Source: Actinomycetospora straminea (GTDB lineage Bacteria; Actinomycetota; Actinomycetes; Mycobacteriales; Pseudonocardiaceae). From it: a DNA stretch of 64,000 nt. Each line of letters begins with the position of its first letter. Positions within the stretch are counted from its first letter, which is position 1. Position numbers and translations under genes: made by a program. Where the stretch lies: NCBI RefSeq assembly GCF_028737255.1, contig NZ_JAQZAN010000006.1:62001-126000 (forward strand), read 5' to 3'. The notes beneath the pieces were generated by a model. That model was given only the letters and a program-made list of their open reading frames with translations. It did not search any database and was not told where the DNA came from. Below are positions 56,372 through 64,000 of this stretch, in pieces.

Positions 56372-57450
56372 GACGCGTCGCCGCCGGGCCCGTCCGCCCC
56401 GTGCTCGCGCCCGCGCGCGGGGCGGCGGATGGCGATGCGCTGGACCGACGGCCGCGCCGCGCTGCCCGTCGTCGCCGGGCCGGGCGGGGCCGCGGGCTCG
56501 GCGGCGGGACGGGGCGCGCCGGCCACGGGTGAGGTCGGCGAGGCGGTCGGAGCGGGTCCCGGAGACCCGGCCGGCTCGGCCGAGGCCGCGGACCCCGCGG
56601 TGCCGGGCGTCGCGTCGCGGAAGGTCGCGGAGCGGGGCGAGGCGCGGCGGATCGGGACACGCCGGCCGCCGGGCGGGCCACCGGCCGCGGGTCGCCGGGG
56701 TCGGGGCCCGCGCGCGCCCGCCGGCGGGCCCGGCTCGCGCTCCACCCGACCGGCACCGCGACCAGCCGGCCGATCGGCGCGCTCGGCCCCGTGCTCGGCC
56801 TCGTGCTCGGCCTCGTGCTCGGCAACGTGCTCGCCCCCGCCGACCTCGTCGACGGACGGGGACTCCGGTGTGGGGCCGGCCGCGCTCGCCGGCGCCACAG
56901 GGACAGCGGGGTCCGTGGGGACGCCGTCCTCGCGATCCCGTCCACCCCGGGGCGGGTCGGCGCGGGAGGGCTCGGGCCCGTCCGGCGGGATGCCGCCCCA
57001 CCCGTCCCACGGACCCCACTCCCGGGGCCACCCGGGCGGCGGGCCGTCGTCGGCCCGCCGCGCCGCCCCGCCCGGTGGCGGCGGGGCGTGGTGCGCGTGG
57101 GTGTGGCCCGGCTCCTGGTGCGCCTGCACCATCAGCCGCAGCAGCATCATCAGCCCCGAGGCCTGCTCGGCGAGCCGCGCGGTGAGCTCGGGCTGCTCGC
57201 CGCGCAGCGCCGCCACCAGCGCGCAGACCGGACACCACGAGCACGGTCCGGGGCTCTGCGGCGGCCGCATCCCGAGCCGGGAGCGACGGGAGCCAGCACC
57301 GGCAGGCGGCGTCGCCCGCGGCGCCTCCACGCGCGTGCCCAGCCAGTCGATCAGCGCCGACGCCGTCGCGCGCGCCTCCTCGGTGAGCCGTTCCTGGGCG
57401 GCACGCCCGGCCGAGAAGTCTCTTCCCGCCCCTCCCCCCGGCGTGCTCAT
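56365..57450 (-). CDS. Rv2183c-like protein with CxxCxxC-type motif and long repetitive tail
   Basis: Only the first 130 residues look folded: a helical part (ERLTEEARATASALIDWLG), then CSWCPVCALVAALRGEQPELTARLAEQASGLM, cited in part, with three cysteines close together near residue 72. The remaining 230 residues are Pro/Gly/Ala/Arg-rich and hold an EHEAEHEAEH run and a basic VQRIAIRRPARGRE near the end. The place directly after the ArsA gene equals Rv2183c (about 130 residues), so the tail is an extension. The ATG overlaps the arsA stop. Metal binding is plausible but unproved. Confidence 0.72.
   Translation of the reverse strand: MSTPGGGAGRDFSAGRAAQERLTEEARATASALIDWLGTRVEAPRATPPAGAGSRRSRLGMRPPQSPGPCSWCPVCALVAALRGEQPELTARLAEQASGLMMLLRLMVQAHQEPGHTHAHHAPPPPGGAARRADDGPPPGWPREWGPWDGWGGIPPDGPEPSRADPPRGGRDREDGVPTDPAVPVAPASAAGPTPESPSVDEVGGGEHVAEHEAEHEAEHGAERADRPAGRGAGRVEREPGPPAGARGPRPRRPAAGGPPGGRRVPIRRASPRSATFRDATPGTAGSAASAEPAGSPGPAPTASPTSPVAGAPRPAAEPAAPPGPATTGSAARPSVQRIAIRRPARGREHGADGPGGDASC
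56791..56832. repeat. 12-bp tandem repeats encoding EHEA
   Basis: The unit GTGCTCGGCCTC (coding complement: Glu-Ala-Glu-His) is repeated about three times, with a diverged fourth copy, inside the tail of the Rv2183c-like protein. It is probably slippage-prone. Confidence 0.7.
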
Positions 57451-58679
57451 CGCATCCACACCGCGGGGTCGGGCCGGAAGACGACCGAGAGCAGGTCGTC
57501 GTCGAGGTCGGCGCCCGTCACCTCGCACCGGCGCAGCACCGGCGGCAGCGCGACCGCGCGGCGGCGGCCGTCGACGGTGACGGCGAGTTCGTCGCCGATG
57601 CGTGCGAGGTCGACGTCGGCGTCACCGATGCCCGCGATGTGCAGGTCGAGCACGAACTCGGAGTCGGTCGCGGTCCCGACGCCGGCGGTCCGCCGGACCG
57701 CGATGAGGGCGCGGCCGACCGGCCCGTCGAGCGGGTCGTCGTCGCCGTAGAGGGTGTCGGCGAGGTCGGCGAGGCCCTCGACCCCCACCGGCTCGCCGGC
57801 CCGGTGGGGCACCCGGCGTACCGGCACGTCGCCGCCGGCCCCGGTGAGCTCGGCGAGCACCGCCTCCTGCTCGGCGCGGCGGGCGCGCACCCACGTCGCC
57901 GCCTCGCCCCGGCCCTTGCCGGCGTCGGGCACGAGCCGGTTGGCGACCATCCCGTCCACGTGCAGCCCGTGCAGCGCCAGCGCGGTGAGGGTCCGCCGGG
58001 TCTCGGCCGCGACCATCCGCTCGGGGGTGAGCACGAGGCGAATGGTGGTGGTGCGGTGGTCGGCGAGGAGGTCGCGCAGGCCCGCGAGCTGCTCGGCGAG
58101 CCGGGAGAGCGACGCGGCCGCGGCGTCCCACTTCGCCACCGTGGCGCTGCTGCCCGCGAGGCCCGCGAGCACGCCGCGGACCGCACGGCGGTGGGTCGGG
58201 AACAGGCGCTCGAGGTAGGAGCCGAGCGCCTCGGGCAGCGCGAGCAGGCGCAGGGTCTCAGCCGTCGGGCCGCAGTCGACGACGACGACCTCCCACGGCC
58301 CGTCGACGGTCGCGCGGCGCACGTCCTCGAGGGCGAGCAGCTCCTCGACGCCGGGCAGGACGGTCAGCTCGTCGGCGACCATCTCGTCGACGCCGGCGCC
58401 CGCGAGCAGCGTGCGGAGCTGGGCGCGCAGCGGCTCCCAGGCGTCGTCCACCAGCGCGCGGGTGTCGATGTGCGCCGCGAACAGCCCCGGGTACGACTCG
58501 GGCGCGACCTCGCGCGCGGTGCCGTCGAGGCGGGCGGCGAACGCGTCACCCAGCGAGTGCGCGGGGTCGGCGGACAGGACGAGCACCTTGCGCCCGCCAC
58601 GGGCCAGCGCCACGGCGGTCGCCGCCGCCGTCGTCGTCTTCCCGACCCCGCCCTTGCCGGTGAACAGCAGGACCCGCAC
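57447..58679 (-). CDS. ArsA/GET3-family ATPase (Rv2184c-like)
   Basis: This 410-residue P-loop ATPase has the deviant Walker A LLFTGKGGVGKTTTAAATA at residues 4-22, SADPAHSLGDAF, VVDCGPTAETLRLLALPEAL and VANRLVPDAGKGRG. No arsenite-binding cysteine set is visible and no arsenic genes are nearby, so a targeting or assembly role as in GET3-like proteins is more likely than arsenite export. The C-terminal 100 residues (VDLARIGDELAVTVDGRRR) resemble a small alpha-crystallin-like domain. The GTG follows the SRPBCC stop with no gap. The neighbour order equals Rv2183c-Rv2185c. Confidence 0.9.
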   Translation of the reverse strand: MRVLLFTGKGGVGKTTTAAATAVALARGGRKVLVLSADPAHSLGDAFAARLDGTAREVAPESYPGLFAAHIDTRALVDDAWEPLRAQLRTLLAGAGVDEMVADELTVLPGVEELLALEDVRRATVDGPWEVVVVDCGPTAETLRLLALPEALGSYLERLFPTHRRAVRGVLAGLAGSSATVAKWDAAAASLSRLAEQLAGLRDLLADHRTTTIRLVLTPERMVAAETRRTLTALALHGLHVDGMVANRLVPDAGKGRGEAATWVRARRAEQEAVLAELTGAGGDVPVRRVPHRAGEPVGVEGLADLADTLYGDDDPLDGPVGRALIAVRRTAGVGTATDSEFVLDLHIAGIGDADVDLARIGDELAVTVDGRRRAVALPPVLRRCEVTGADLDDDLLSVVFRPDPAVWMR

Positions 58680-59108
58680 TCAGCCCTCCACGCGACGCTT
58701 CAGCCCGGTCAGCGCCTGGTCCATGATGCGCTTCTCGGCCCGCCGCTTGAGGAGGCCGGGCAGCGGCACGGCGAGATCCACCGAGAGGGTGTACGTGACC
58801 TCGGTGCGGTCGCCGGCCTCGGCCAGCCGGTAGCGGCCCCGCTGCTGACGCTGCATCTGCCCGGACACGAGGTCCCAGGTGACGCCGTCGTCCACCCAGT
58901 CGTAGGCCAGCACGTAGTTGTCCTTGATGGGCCCGGCGTCGAGGTTGAACCGGACCTGCTCGGGGCGTCCCTCGTCGTCGTGGGTCAGCACCGTGGCCGC
59001 GGTGATCGAGTCCGCCCACTCGGGGTAGGAGTCGAAGTCCGCGATGACCCCCAGGACGTCCGAGGCCGGCGCCGCGATCGTGATGGACTGGGTCGACTCG
59101 TCGGCCAT
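58680..59108 (-). CDS. SRPBCC (START-like) family protein, Rv2185c-like
   Basis: This 142-residue protein has the polyketide-cyclase/START-like fold: QSITIAAPASDVLGVIADFDSYPEW at the start, ADSITAATVLTHDDEGRPEQVRF, a strand WVDDGVTWDLVSG, and a C-terminal helix LLKRRAEKRIMDQALTGLKRRV. These proteins hold a hydrophobic ligand in a cavity. The ATG at 59108 is fixed by TAACCT eight bases upstream (leaderless). It is the first gene of the arsA unit. The ligand is unknown; lipid or quinone is possible. Confidence 0.9.
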   Translation of the reverse strand: MADESTQSITIAAPASDVLGVIADFDSYPEWADSITAATVLTHDDEGRPEQVRFNLDAGPIKDNYVLAYDWVDDGVTWDLVSGQMQRQQRGRYRLAEAGDRTEVTYTLSVDLAVPLPGLLKRRAEKRIMDQALTGLKRRVEG

Positions 59109-59116
59109 GGCGCGGA

Positions 59117-59122
59117 AGGTTA
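59117..59122 (-). promoter_or_regulatory. Leaderless -10 box of the SRPBCC-arsA operon
   Basis: TAACCT on the minus strand ends eight bases before the ATG at 59108. The perfect palindrome GCCGGCGCCGGC lies about 70 bases further upstream (59190-59201), between the two SRPBCC genes, flanked by two copies of GTGACCGGGC. Confidence 0.55.
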
Positions 59123-59216
59123 CCGCCGCCCCCGGCGTGGGCGGCACGCCCGGTGCTCCCCCCGACGACCCGCCGTGACCGGGCCCTCACGTGCCGGCGC
59201 CGGCGTGACCGGGCGC

Positions 59217-59633
59217 TCAGATCCGCCGGGTGCCCGACCGGTCCCCCGACCACTGCTCCGGCGGCACCCCCGGGGGGCGCCCGGCCTCGAGCCGGTCCTT
59301 GAGCGCGAACGCGACGGCCTTGGCGGCTCGCTGACGGCGGACCGCCTCCCGCGTCGCCGCGCGCCGCGAGAGGGCGGCGCCGACGGGGTCGACCCGCAGG
59401 AACCAGTGCAGCACCGTGCCGTCGCCGACGGCCTCGAGCCACACCTCCATGCTGCCCCGCCACGCGTCGCCGACGACGTTCCAGCGCACGCCCTGCACCC
59501 CGCGGTCGGTGAACACCTGCAGCGCGAGGTCGGGCCAGAGGCGACGCCAGGCCGCCGGGTCGGCGAACTCGGCCGCGAGCCGCTCGGGCGGCACCGCGAG
59601 GAAGGTCTCGTCCACCACGTCGACGCTCGCCAC
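59217..59633 (-). CDS. Second SRPBCC-like protein
   Basis: This 138-residue protein shares the START-like layout: VDVVDETFLAVPPERLAAEFADPAAWRRLWPDL (cited in part), QGVRWNVVGDAWRGSMEVWLEAV, then VLHWFLRVDP and a basic helix RRAATREAVRRQRAAKAVAFALKDRLE. The basic C-terminal helix may contact the membrane. It precedes the first SRPBCC gene by 108 bases and is divergent from fadD15. By position it corresponds to the Rv2185c-Rv2186c area. It starts with GTG; no ribosome binding site is obvious. The ligand is unknown. Confidence 0.82.
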   Translation of the reverse strand: MASVDVVDETFLAVPPERLAAEFADPAAWRRLWPDLALQVFTDRGVQGVRWNVVGDAWRGSMEVWLEAVGDGTVLHWFLRVDPVGAALSRRAATREAVRRQRAAKAVAFALKDRLEAGRPPGVPPEQWSGDRSGTRRI

Positions 59634-59697
59634 CCACCCAGCGTGGCAGGGCCCGCCCGTGACCCCTCCCGGGCGGTCCGGTGGGCGGATTGTCCGG

Positions 59698-59727
59698 CTA
59701 CCGAGAGGTAGACCCCGCGACTATGGT
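59698..59727 (+). promoter_or_regulatory. Candidate fadD15 promoter with palindrome
   Basis: The perfect inverted repeat CTACC and GGTAG around GAGA (59698-59711) lies just before a candidate -10 TATGGT (59722-59727). The fadD15 ATG follows 42 bases after the -10. A repressor bound to the palindrome would cover the -35 region. Regulator unknown. Confidence 0.42.
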
Positions 59728-59769
59728 CACAGCCGACGCAGCGAGGCGCGGGCAGGAGTGTGGGACGAG

Positions 59770-61581
<1,812 letters not shown>

Positions 61582-61587
61582 ACTCGA

Positions 61588-61646
61588 CGCGCGTGGAGGC
61601 AGCGAACGTGCTGTTCGCTGCTTCTACGCGCGCGAACTCCCCGTTG
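61588..61646. repeat. Dispersed hairpin repeat R2, copy A (likely two-way terminator)
   Basis: CGCGCGTGGAGGCAGCGAAC pairs with GTTCGCTGCTTCTACGCGCG around GTGCT; the only two mismatches become G-U pairs in RNA. It begins six bases after the fadD15 stop and ends next to the pimB stop. The right arm and the following TCCCCGTT recur at 36753-36801. Confidence 0.8.
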
Positions 61647-61648
61647 AT

Positions 61649-62794
61649 CTAGCCGGCGGCGAGGGCGCGCAGGCGGGCGGCGCGGGAATCCCAGGTCCAG
61701 TCGGCGCGCATCCACCGCCGCCCGGCCTCGCCCATGGCGGCGGCGCTGTCGGGGTCGGCGAGGAGGTCCGCGAGGGTGTCGGCGACGTCGGCGGGGTCGC
61801 GGCCGTCGACGAGGCGCCCGGTCTCGCCCGGCCGCACGGTCTCGGGGGCACCGCCCGCGCGCCCGGCGACCACGGGGACGCCGCACGCCTGCGCCTCGAG
61901 CAGCACGATGCCCAGGCCCTCGACGTCCAGTCCCCCGCCGAGCGTGCGGCAGGGCAGCGCGGACACGTCGGCGGCGGCGTGGTGGGCCGGGACCTCGTCG
62001 GGGGTCATGGGCCCGGTGAGGACGACGTGGTCGGCGACGTCGTGGGTGCGGGCGAGCCGCCGGAGGCGATCGCGGTCGGGGCCGTCGCCGGCGATGAGCA
62101 GGGCGGCGCCGGGAACCGCGCGGCGCAGCCGTGGGAGCGCCGCGATCAGGACGTCCTGCCCCTTGCGGCGCACCAGGCGGGACACGCAGCCCACGACCGG
62201 CCGCTCGCCCAGCCCGTAGCGCCGCCGGATCGCCTTTCGCCCGGCCGGGTCGGGACGGAACCACGCGGTGTCGATGCCCGAGGGCAGCGGCTCCAGGGCG
62301 ACGTCCGGGCCGAGCGCCGCGGCGATCCGCCCGCGCGTGTAGCGGCTGACGGTGGTGACGACGTCGCTGTCGCGCCCGATGCGCTGCAGCGCCTGGCGGC
62401 TGCCCGGCAGCATCGACCAGCCCACCTCGTGCCCGTGGGTGCTCGCCAGCACCCGCGCCGCGCCGGCCCGCCGCAGCGCCGGCGCCATGAGGCCCAGCGG
62501 TGCGGCCGCCCCGAACCAGACGGTGTGGGCGTCGTGGGCGCGCACCAGCTCCGCGGCCCGCCGCGTCGCCCCGCGCGTCGGCAGCATCATCGTCGTCGGC
62601 AGGCGGTGGACCTCGAACGGCTGCTCGGCGTCGAAATGCCGGCACGCCGCGCGCCCCTCGTCGGTGTCCCGCCACGTCGACGCGAGGACGACGAGCTCGT
62701 CGGCCGGCAGGTGGGTGGCGAGCGCGTGGAGGTAGGACTGGATGCCCCCGGGCCGGGGCGGGAAGTCGTTGGTGACCAGCAGCGTGCGCGCCAC
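61649..62794 (-). CDS. pimB: GDP-mannose-dependent PIM mannosyltransferase PimB
   Basis: PimB adds the second mannose to phosphatidylinositol mannoside on the cytoplasmic face of the membrane. This GT-B enzyme has 381 residues. Signs are RTLLVTNDFPPRPGGIQSYL at the start, STHGHEVGWSMLP, VSRYTRGRI, VGCVSRLVRRKGQD, the donor-binding AHHAAADVSALPCRTLGGGL (part), and VEGLGIVLLEAQACGVPVV with the E-x7-E motif. It is collinear with M. tuberculosis Rv2188c. The GTG at 62794 matches the family start. Its presence suggests PIM-type glycolipids in the envelope. Confidence 0.96.
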   Translation of the reverse strand: MARTLLVTNDFPPRPGGIQSYLHALATHLPADELVVLASTWRDTDEGRAACRHFDAEQPFEVHRLPTTMMLPTRGATRRAAELVRAHDAHTVWFGAAAPLGLMAPALRRAGAARVLASTHGHEVGWSMLPGSRQALQRIGRDSDVVTTVSRYTRGRIAAALGPDVALEPLPSGIDTAWFRPDPAGRKAIRRRYGLGERPVVGCVSRLVRRKGQDVLIAALPRLRRAVPGAALLIAGDGPDRDRLRRLARTHDVADHVVLTGPMTPDEVPAHHAAADVSALPCRTLGGGLDVEGLGIVLLEAQACGVPVVAGRAGGAPETVRPGETGRLVDGRDPADVADTLADLLADPDSAAAMGEAGRRWMRADWTWDSRAARLRALAAG

Positions 62795-62840
62795 CGCGGG
62801 AGCCTTGCACGCGGCCCGGCGGGGCCCCGCGACCGGCCCG

Positions 62841-63728
62841 TCAGCCCCAGCGCCGCACGAACTCCACGGTCGCGGCGTCGACGGCGGCGGGGTCCGAGGC
62901 ACTGAGGAAGTGCTGCCCGCCGTCGACGACCTGCAGCTCCGCGTGCGGCGAGCTCGTGAAGCGGCCGATCTCGTCCTGCGCGTTGGCCACGGAGTACACG
63001 CGGTCCTCGGTGCCGTGCAGCCACAGCACCGGGCAGCGGACCTCGTCGAGGCGTCCGTGCAGCCCGTCGCGGTCGCGCAGGTTGATCGTGCTCGTGCGCA
63101 GCCGGCGGCGCCCGTCGTCGCCGGTGTAGTGCTGCTGGTGGGTCGCGTGCCAGAACGCGCGGGTCTCCTCGTCCACCTGGTCGCCGAGGCCCTCCGCGAG
63201 CACGGCGTCGACGAGGTCGGTCGGGATCACCCAGTCGTCGCCGACGGGCGTCGCGAGCGCGTCGATCGCCGGGGTGCAGAAGGTGACCCCGTCCCAGCAC
63301 CCCAGCTCGCGGCTGCGGGGGCTCTCGGAGTCCATCGACGTACCGAGCGCGACGACGCCCTGCACGACGTCCGGGGCCAGCAGCGCCATCCGCACCGCGA
63401 TCCACCCGCCCTGCGAGGTGCCCAGCACGAAGGCCCGCCGGACGTCGCGGGCGTCGAGGACCTGCAGCGCCGCGATCGCGGTGTCCCAGTAGGTGAAGTC
63501 GGCGTACCGGGCGCGCGTGCGGCCGTGGCCGTAGGGCTCGATCGCGAGGAGGTTCGCGGTCCGCGCGAGCTCCTCGTCGGCGAACTGTGGCCGGTAGAGA
63601 TCCGCCGACGTGGTGAAGGAGTTGACCATGACGAGCGTCGGGCGCGAGGCGTCGACCGGCCCGCTGGTGGCGTACCCGATGGTCGAACCGCCGAGGTGGG
63701 GCACGCTGATCGTCTGCGGGGAGGTCAT
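62841..63728 (-). CDS. Alpha/beta-hydrolase
   Basis: This 295-residue hydrolase has TLVMVNSFTTSADLYRPQF in the oxyanion region, EPYGHGRTRARYAD, the nucleophile elbow LGTSQGGWIAVRMAL near residue 96, the acid in HGTEDRVYSV and the histidine in DGGQHFLSASDP. The lid carries FWHATHQQHYTGDDG. It looks like a broad esterase or haloperoxidase-like enzyme. The substrate is unknown. An interleaved palindrome directly abuts the ATG at 63728, so expression is probably regulated. It lies between pimB and the NlpC/P60 gene with its own control region. Confidence 0.88.
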   Translation of the reverse strand: MTSPQTISVPHLGGSTIGYATSGPVDASRPTLVMVNSFTTSADLYRPQFADEELARTANLLAIEPYGHGRTRARYADFTYWDTAIAALQVLDARDVRRAFVLGTSQGGWIAVRMALLAPDVVQGVVALGTSMDSESPRSRELGCWDGVTFCTPAIDALATPVGDDWVIPTDLVDAVLAEGLGDQVDEETRAFWHATHQQHYTGDDGRRRLRTSTINLRDRDGLHGRLDEVRCPVLWLHGTEDRVYSVANAQDEIGRFTSSPHAELQVVDGGQHFLSASDPAAVDAATVEFVRRWG

Positions 63729-63757
63729 GCCCCGATCGTGTGATCGGGGCCACGATC
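63729..63757. promoter_or_regulatory. Interleaved palindromes at the hydrolase start
   Basis: GCCCCGATC and GATCGGGGC are perfect 9-base arms around GTGT (63729-63750), starting one base before the ATG. GATCGTG and CACGATC (63734-63757) form a second, overlapping pair. A protein bound here or an RNA hairpin would mask translation or transcription initiation. Confidence 0.6.
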
Positions 63758-63760
63758 CTG

Positions 63761-64000
63761 TCAACGGCGCTCGAGGACGATCCGACGGACCCCGCTGATG
63801 TTGCTGCGGACCTGGGAGACCTTGACGACGTCGCCGGACTGCGGGGCCTCGAGGAACTGGCCGCCGCCGACGTAGATGCCGACGTGGCTGACCGGCTGGT
63901 TGAAGAACAGCAGGTCGCCGGGGCGGGCGTCCTGGTAGGGCACCGGGATGCCGACGAGCGCCTGCTGCCGCGAGACCCGGGGCATGCCGACACCGACCTG
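63761..64000 (-). CDS. NlpC/P60 family cell-wall peptidase (5' end missing)
   Basis: The last 79 residues of a gene that enters from beyond the right edge. PYQDARPGDLLFF and VSHVGIYVGGGQFLEAPQSGD are the second half of an NlpC/P60 domain, with the catalytic histidine in SHVGIY and the third polar residue region after it. The catalytic cysteine lies outside the window. These endopeptidases cut D-Glu-mDAP bonds in peptidoglycan. By place it equals Rv2190c, a peptidoglycan hydrolase next to the pimB region. The gene ends with GVRRIVLERR, a normal domain end. Confidence 0.93.
   Translation of the reverse strand, partial: QVGVGMPRVSRQQALVGIPVPYQDARPGDLLFFNQPVSHVGIYVGGGQFLEAPQSGDVVKVSQVRSNISGVRRIVLERR

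Noticed and set aside
57447-58679. ArsA-family gene taken as an arsenic resistance pump ATPase.
   Set aside because: No arsB, arsC or arsR is present, the arsenite-binding cysteines are not seen, and gene order matches the mycobacterial Rv2184c locus of unknown function.
61608-61618. GAAC and GTTC around the R2 loop considered as a LexA box.
   Set aside because: The spacer is five bases instead of four and the symmetry belongs to the long R2 stem.

Overview
This window is chromosomal DNA of a very GC-rich actinobacterium, most likely in the Pseudonocardiales (a Pseudonocardia- or Actinomycetospora-like organism; this is inferred from gene content and order, and no rRNA is present to prove it). 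Third codon positions are almost all G or C, GTG starts are common, and many neighbouring genes share ATGA or GTGA stop/start overlaps. Several promoters look leaderless: a TANNNT -10 box lies 6-8 bases before the start codon. I recognise no tRNA, rRNA, insertion sequence or CRISPR array.

Layout. (1) 1-1759, minus strand: the partial end of a PaaK-like adenylate-forming enzyme, a TetR regulator with a cluster of palindromic operators, and a glyoxalase-fold protein. (2) 1798-14029, minus: dnaE, an acidic hypothetical protein, dapA, a cupin, mdh, a type II NADH dehydrogenase, a small membrane protein, an RluD-type pseudouridine synthase, lspA and a cation/proton antiporter. (3) 14156-36280, minus: the division and cell-wall (dcw) block. 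It runs from mraZ through rsmH, ftsL, ftsI, murE, murF, mraY, murD, ftsW, murG, murC, ftsQ, ftsZ, pgeF, yggS and sepF to wag31, followed by a membrane protein with a long low-complexity linker. From murE to ftsQ almost every stop codon overlaps the next start, so the murein precursor enzymes and division proteins look translationally coupled.

(4) 36281-36986 is a gene-free stretch with the MraZ operator, further MraZ-box-like repeats in the opposite orientation, and copies of two dispersed hairpin repeats. (5) 36987-41366: a DUF3040 membrane protein, dinB, a methyltransferase, an orphan ParA-like ATPase (plus strand), a HEPN-family protein and a DUF6504 protein with a perfect actinobacterial LexA box upstream. 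(6) 41747-54000: a block that, from memory, follows the order of Mycobacterium tuberculosis Rv2170-Rv2182c: GNAT, lppM, metF, polyprenyl synthase, [crtI-crtB-small thiol protein], Rv2175c-like DNA-binding protein, pknL, aroG, exoribonuclease, acyltransferase. The carotenoid genes occupy the place where M. tuberculosis carries mptA. (7) 53706-64000: a lipase, a membrane protein, a ROK sugar kinase, an Rv2183c-like protein, an ArsA-type ATPase, two SRPBCC proteins, fadD15, pimB, a hydrolase and the end of an NlpC/P60 peptidase.

Taken together the window encodes replication (DnaE), peptidoglycan precursor synthesis, septum assembly and polar growth (FtsZ/SepF/Wag31), phosphatidylinositol-mannoside and lipid metabolism (PimB, FadD15, acyltransferase), C40 carotenoid synthesis and aromatic amino acid entry (AroG). 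The most interesting non-coding signals are the MraZ-box array, the LexA box with leader hairpin before DUF6504, three dispersed or tandem hairpin repeat families, and two genes whose only sensible start is a CTG overlapping the previous stop codon.
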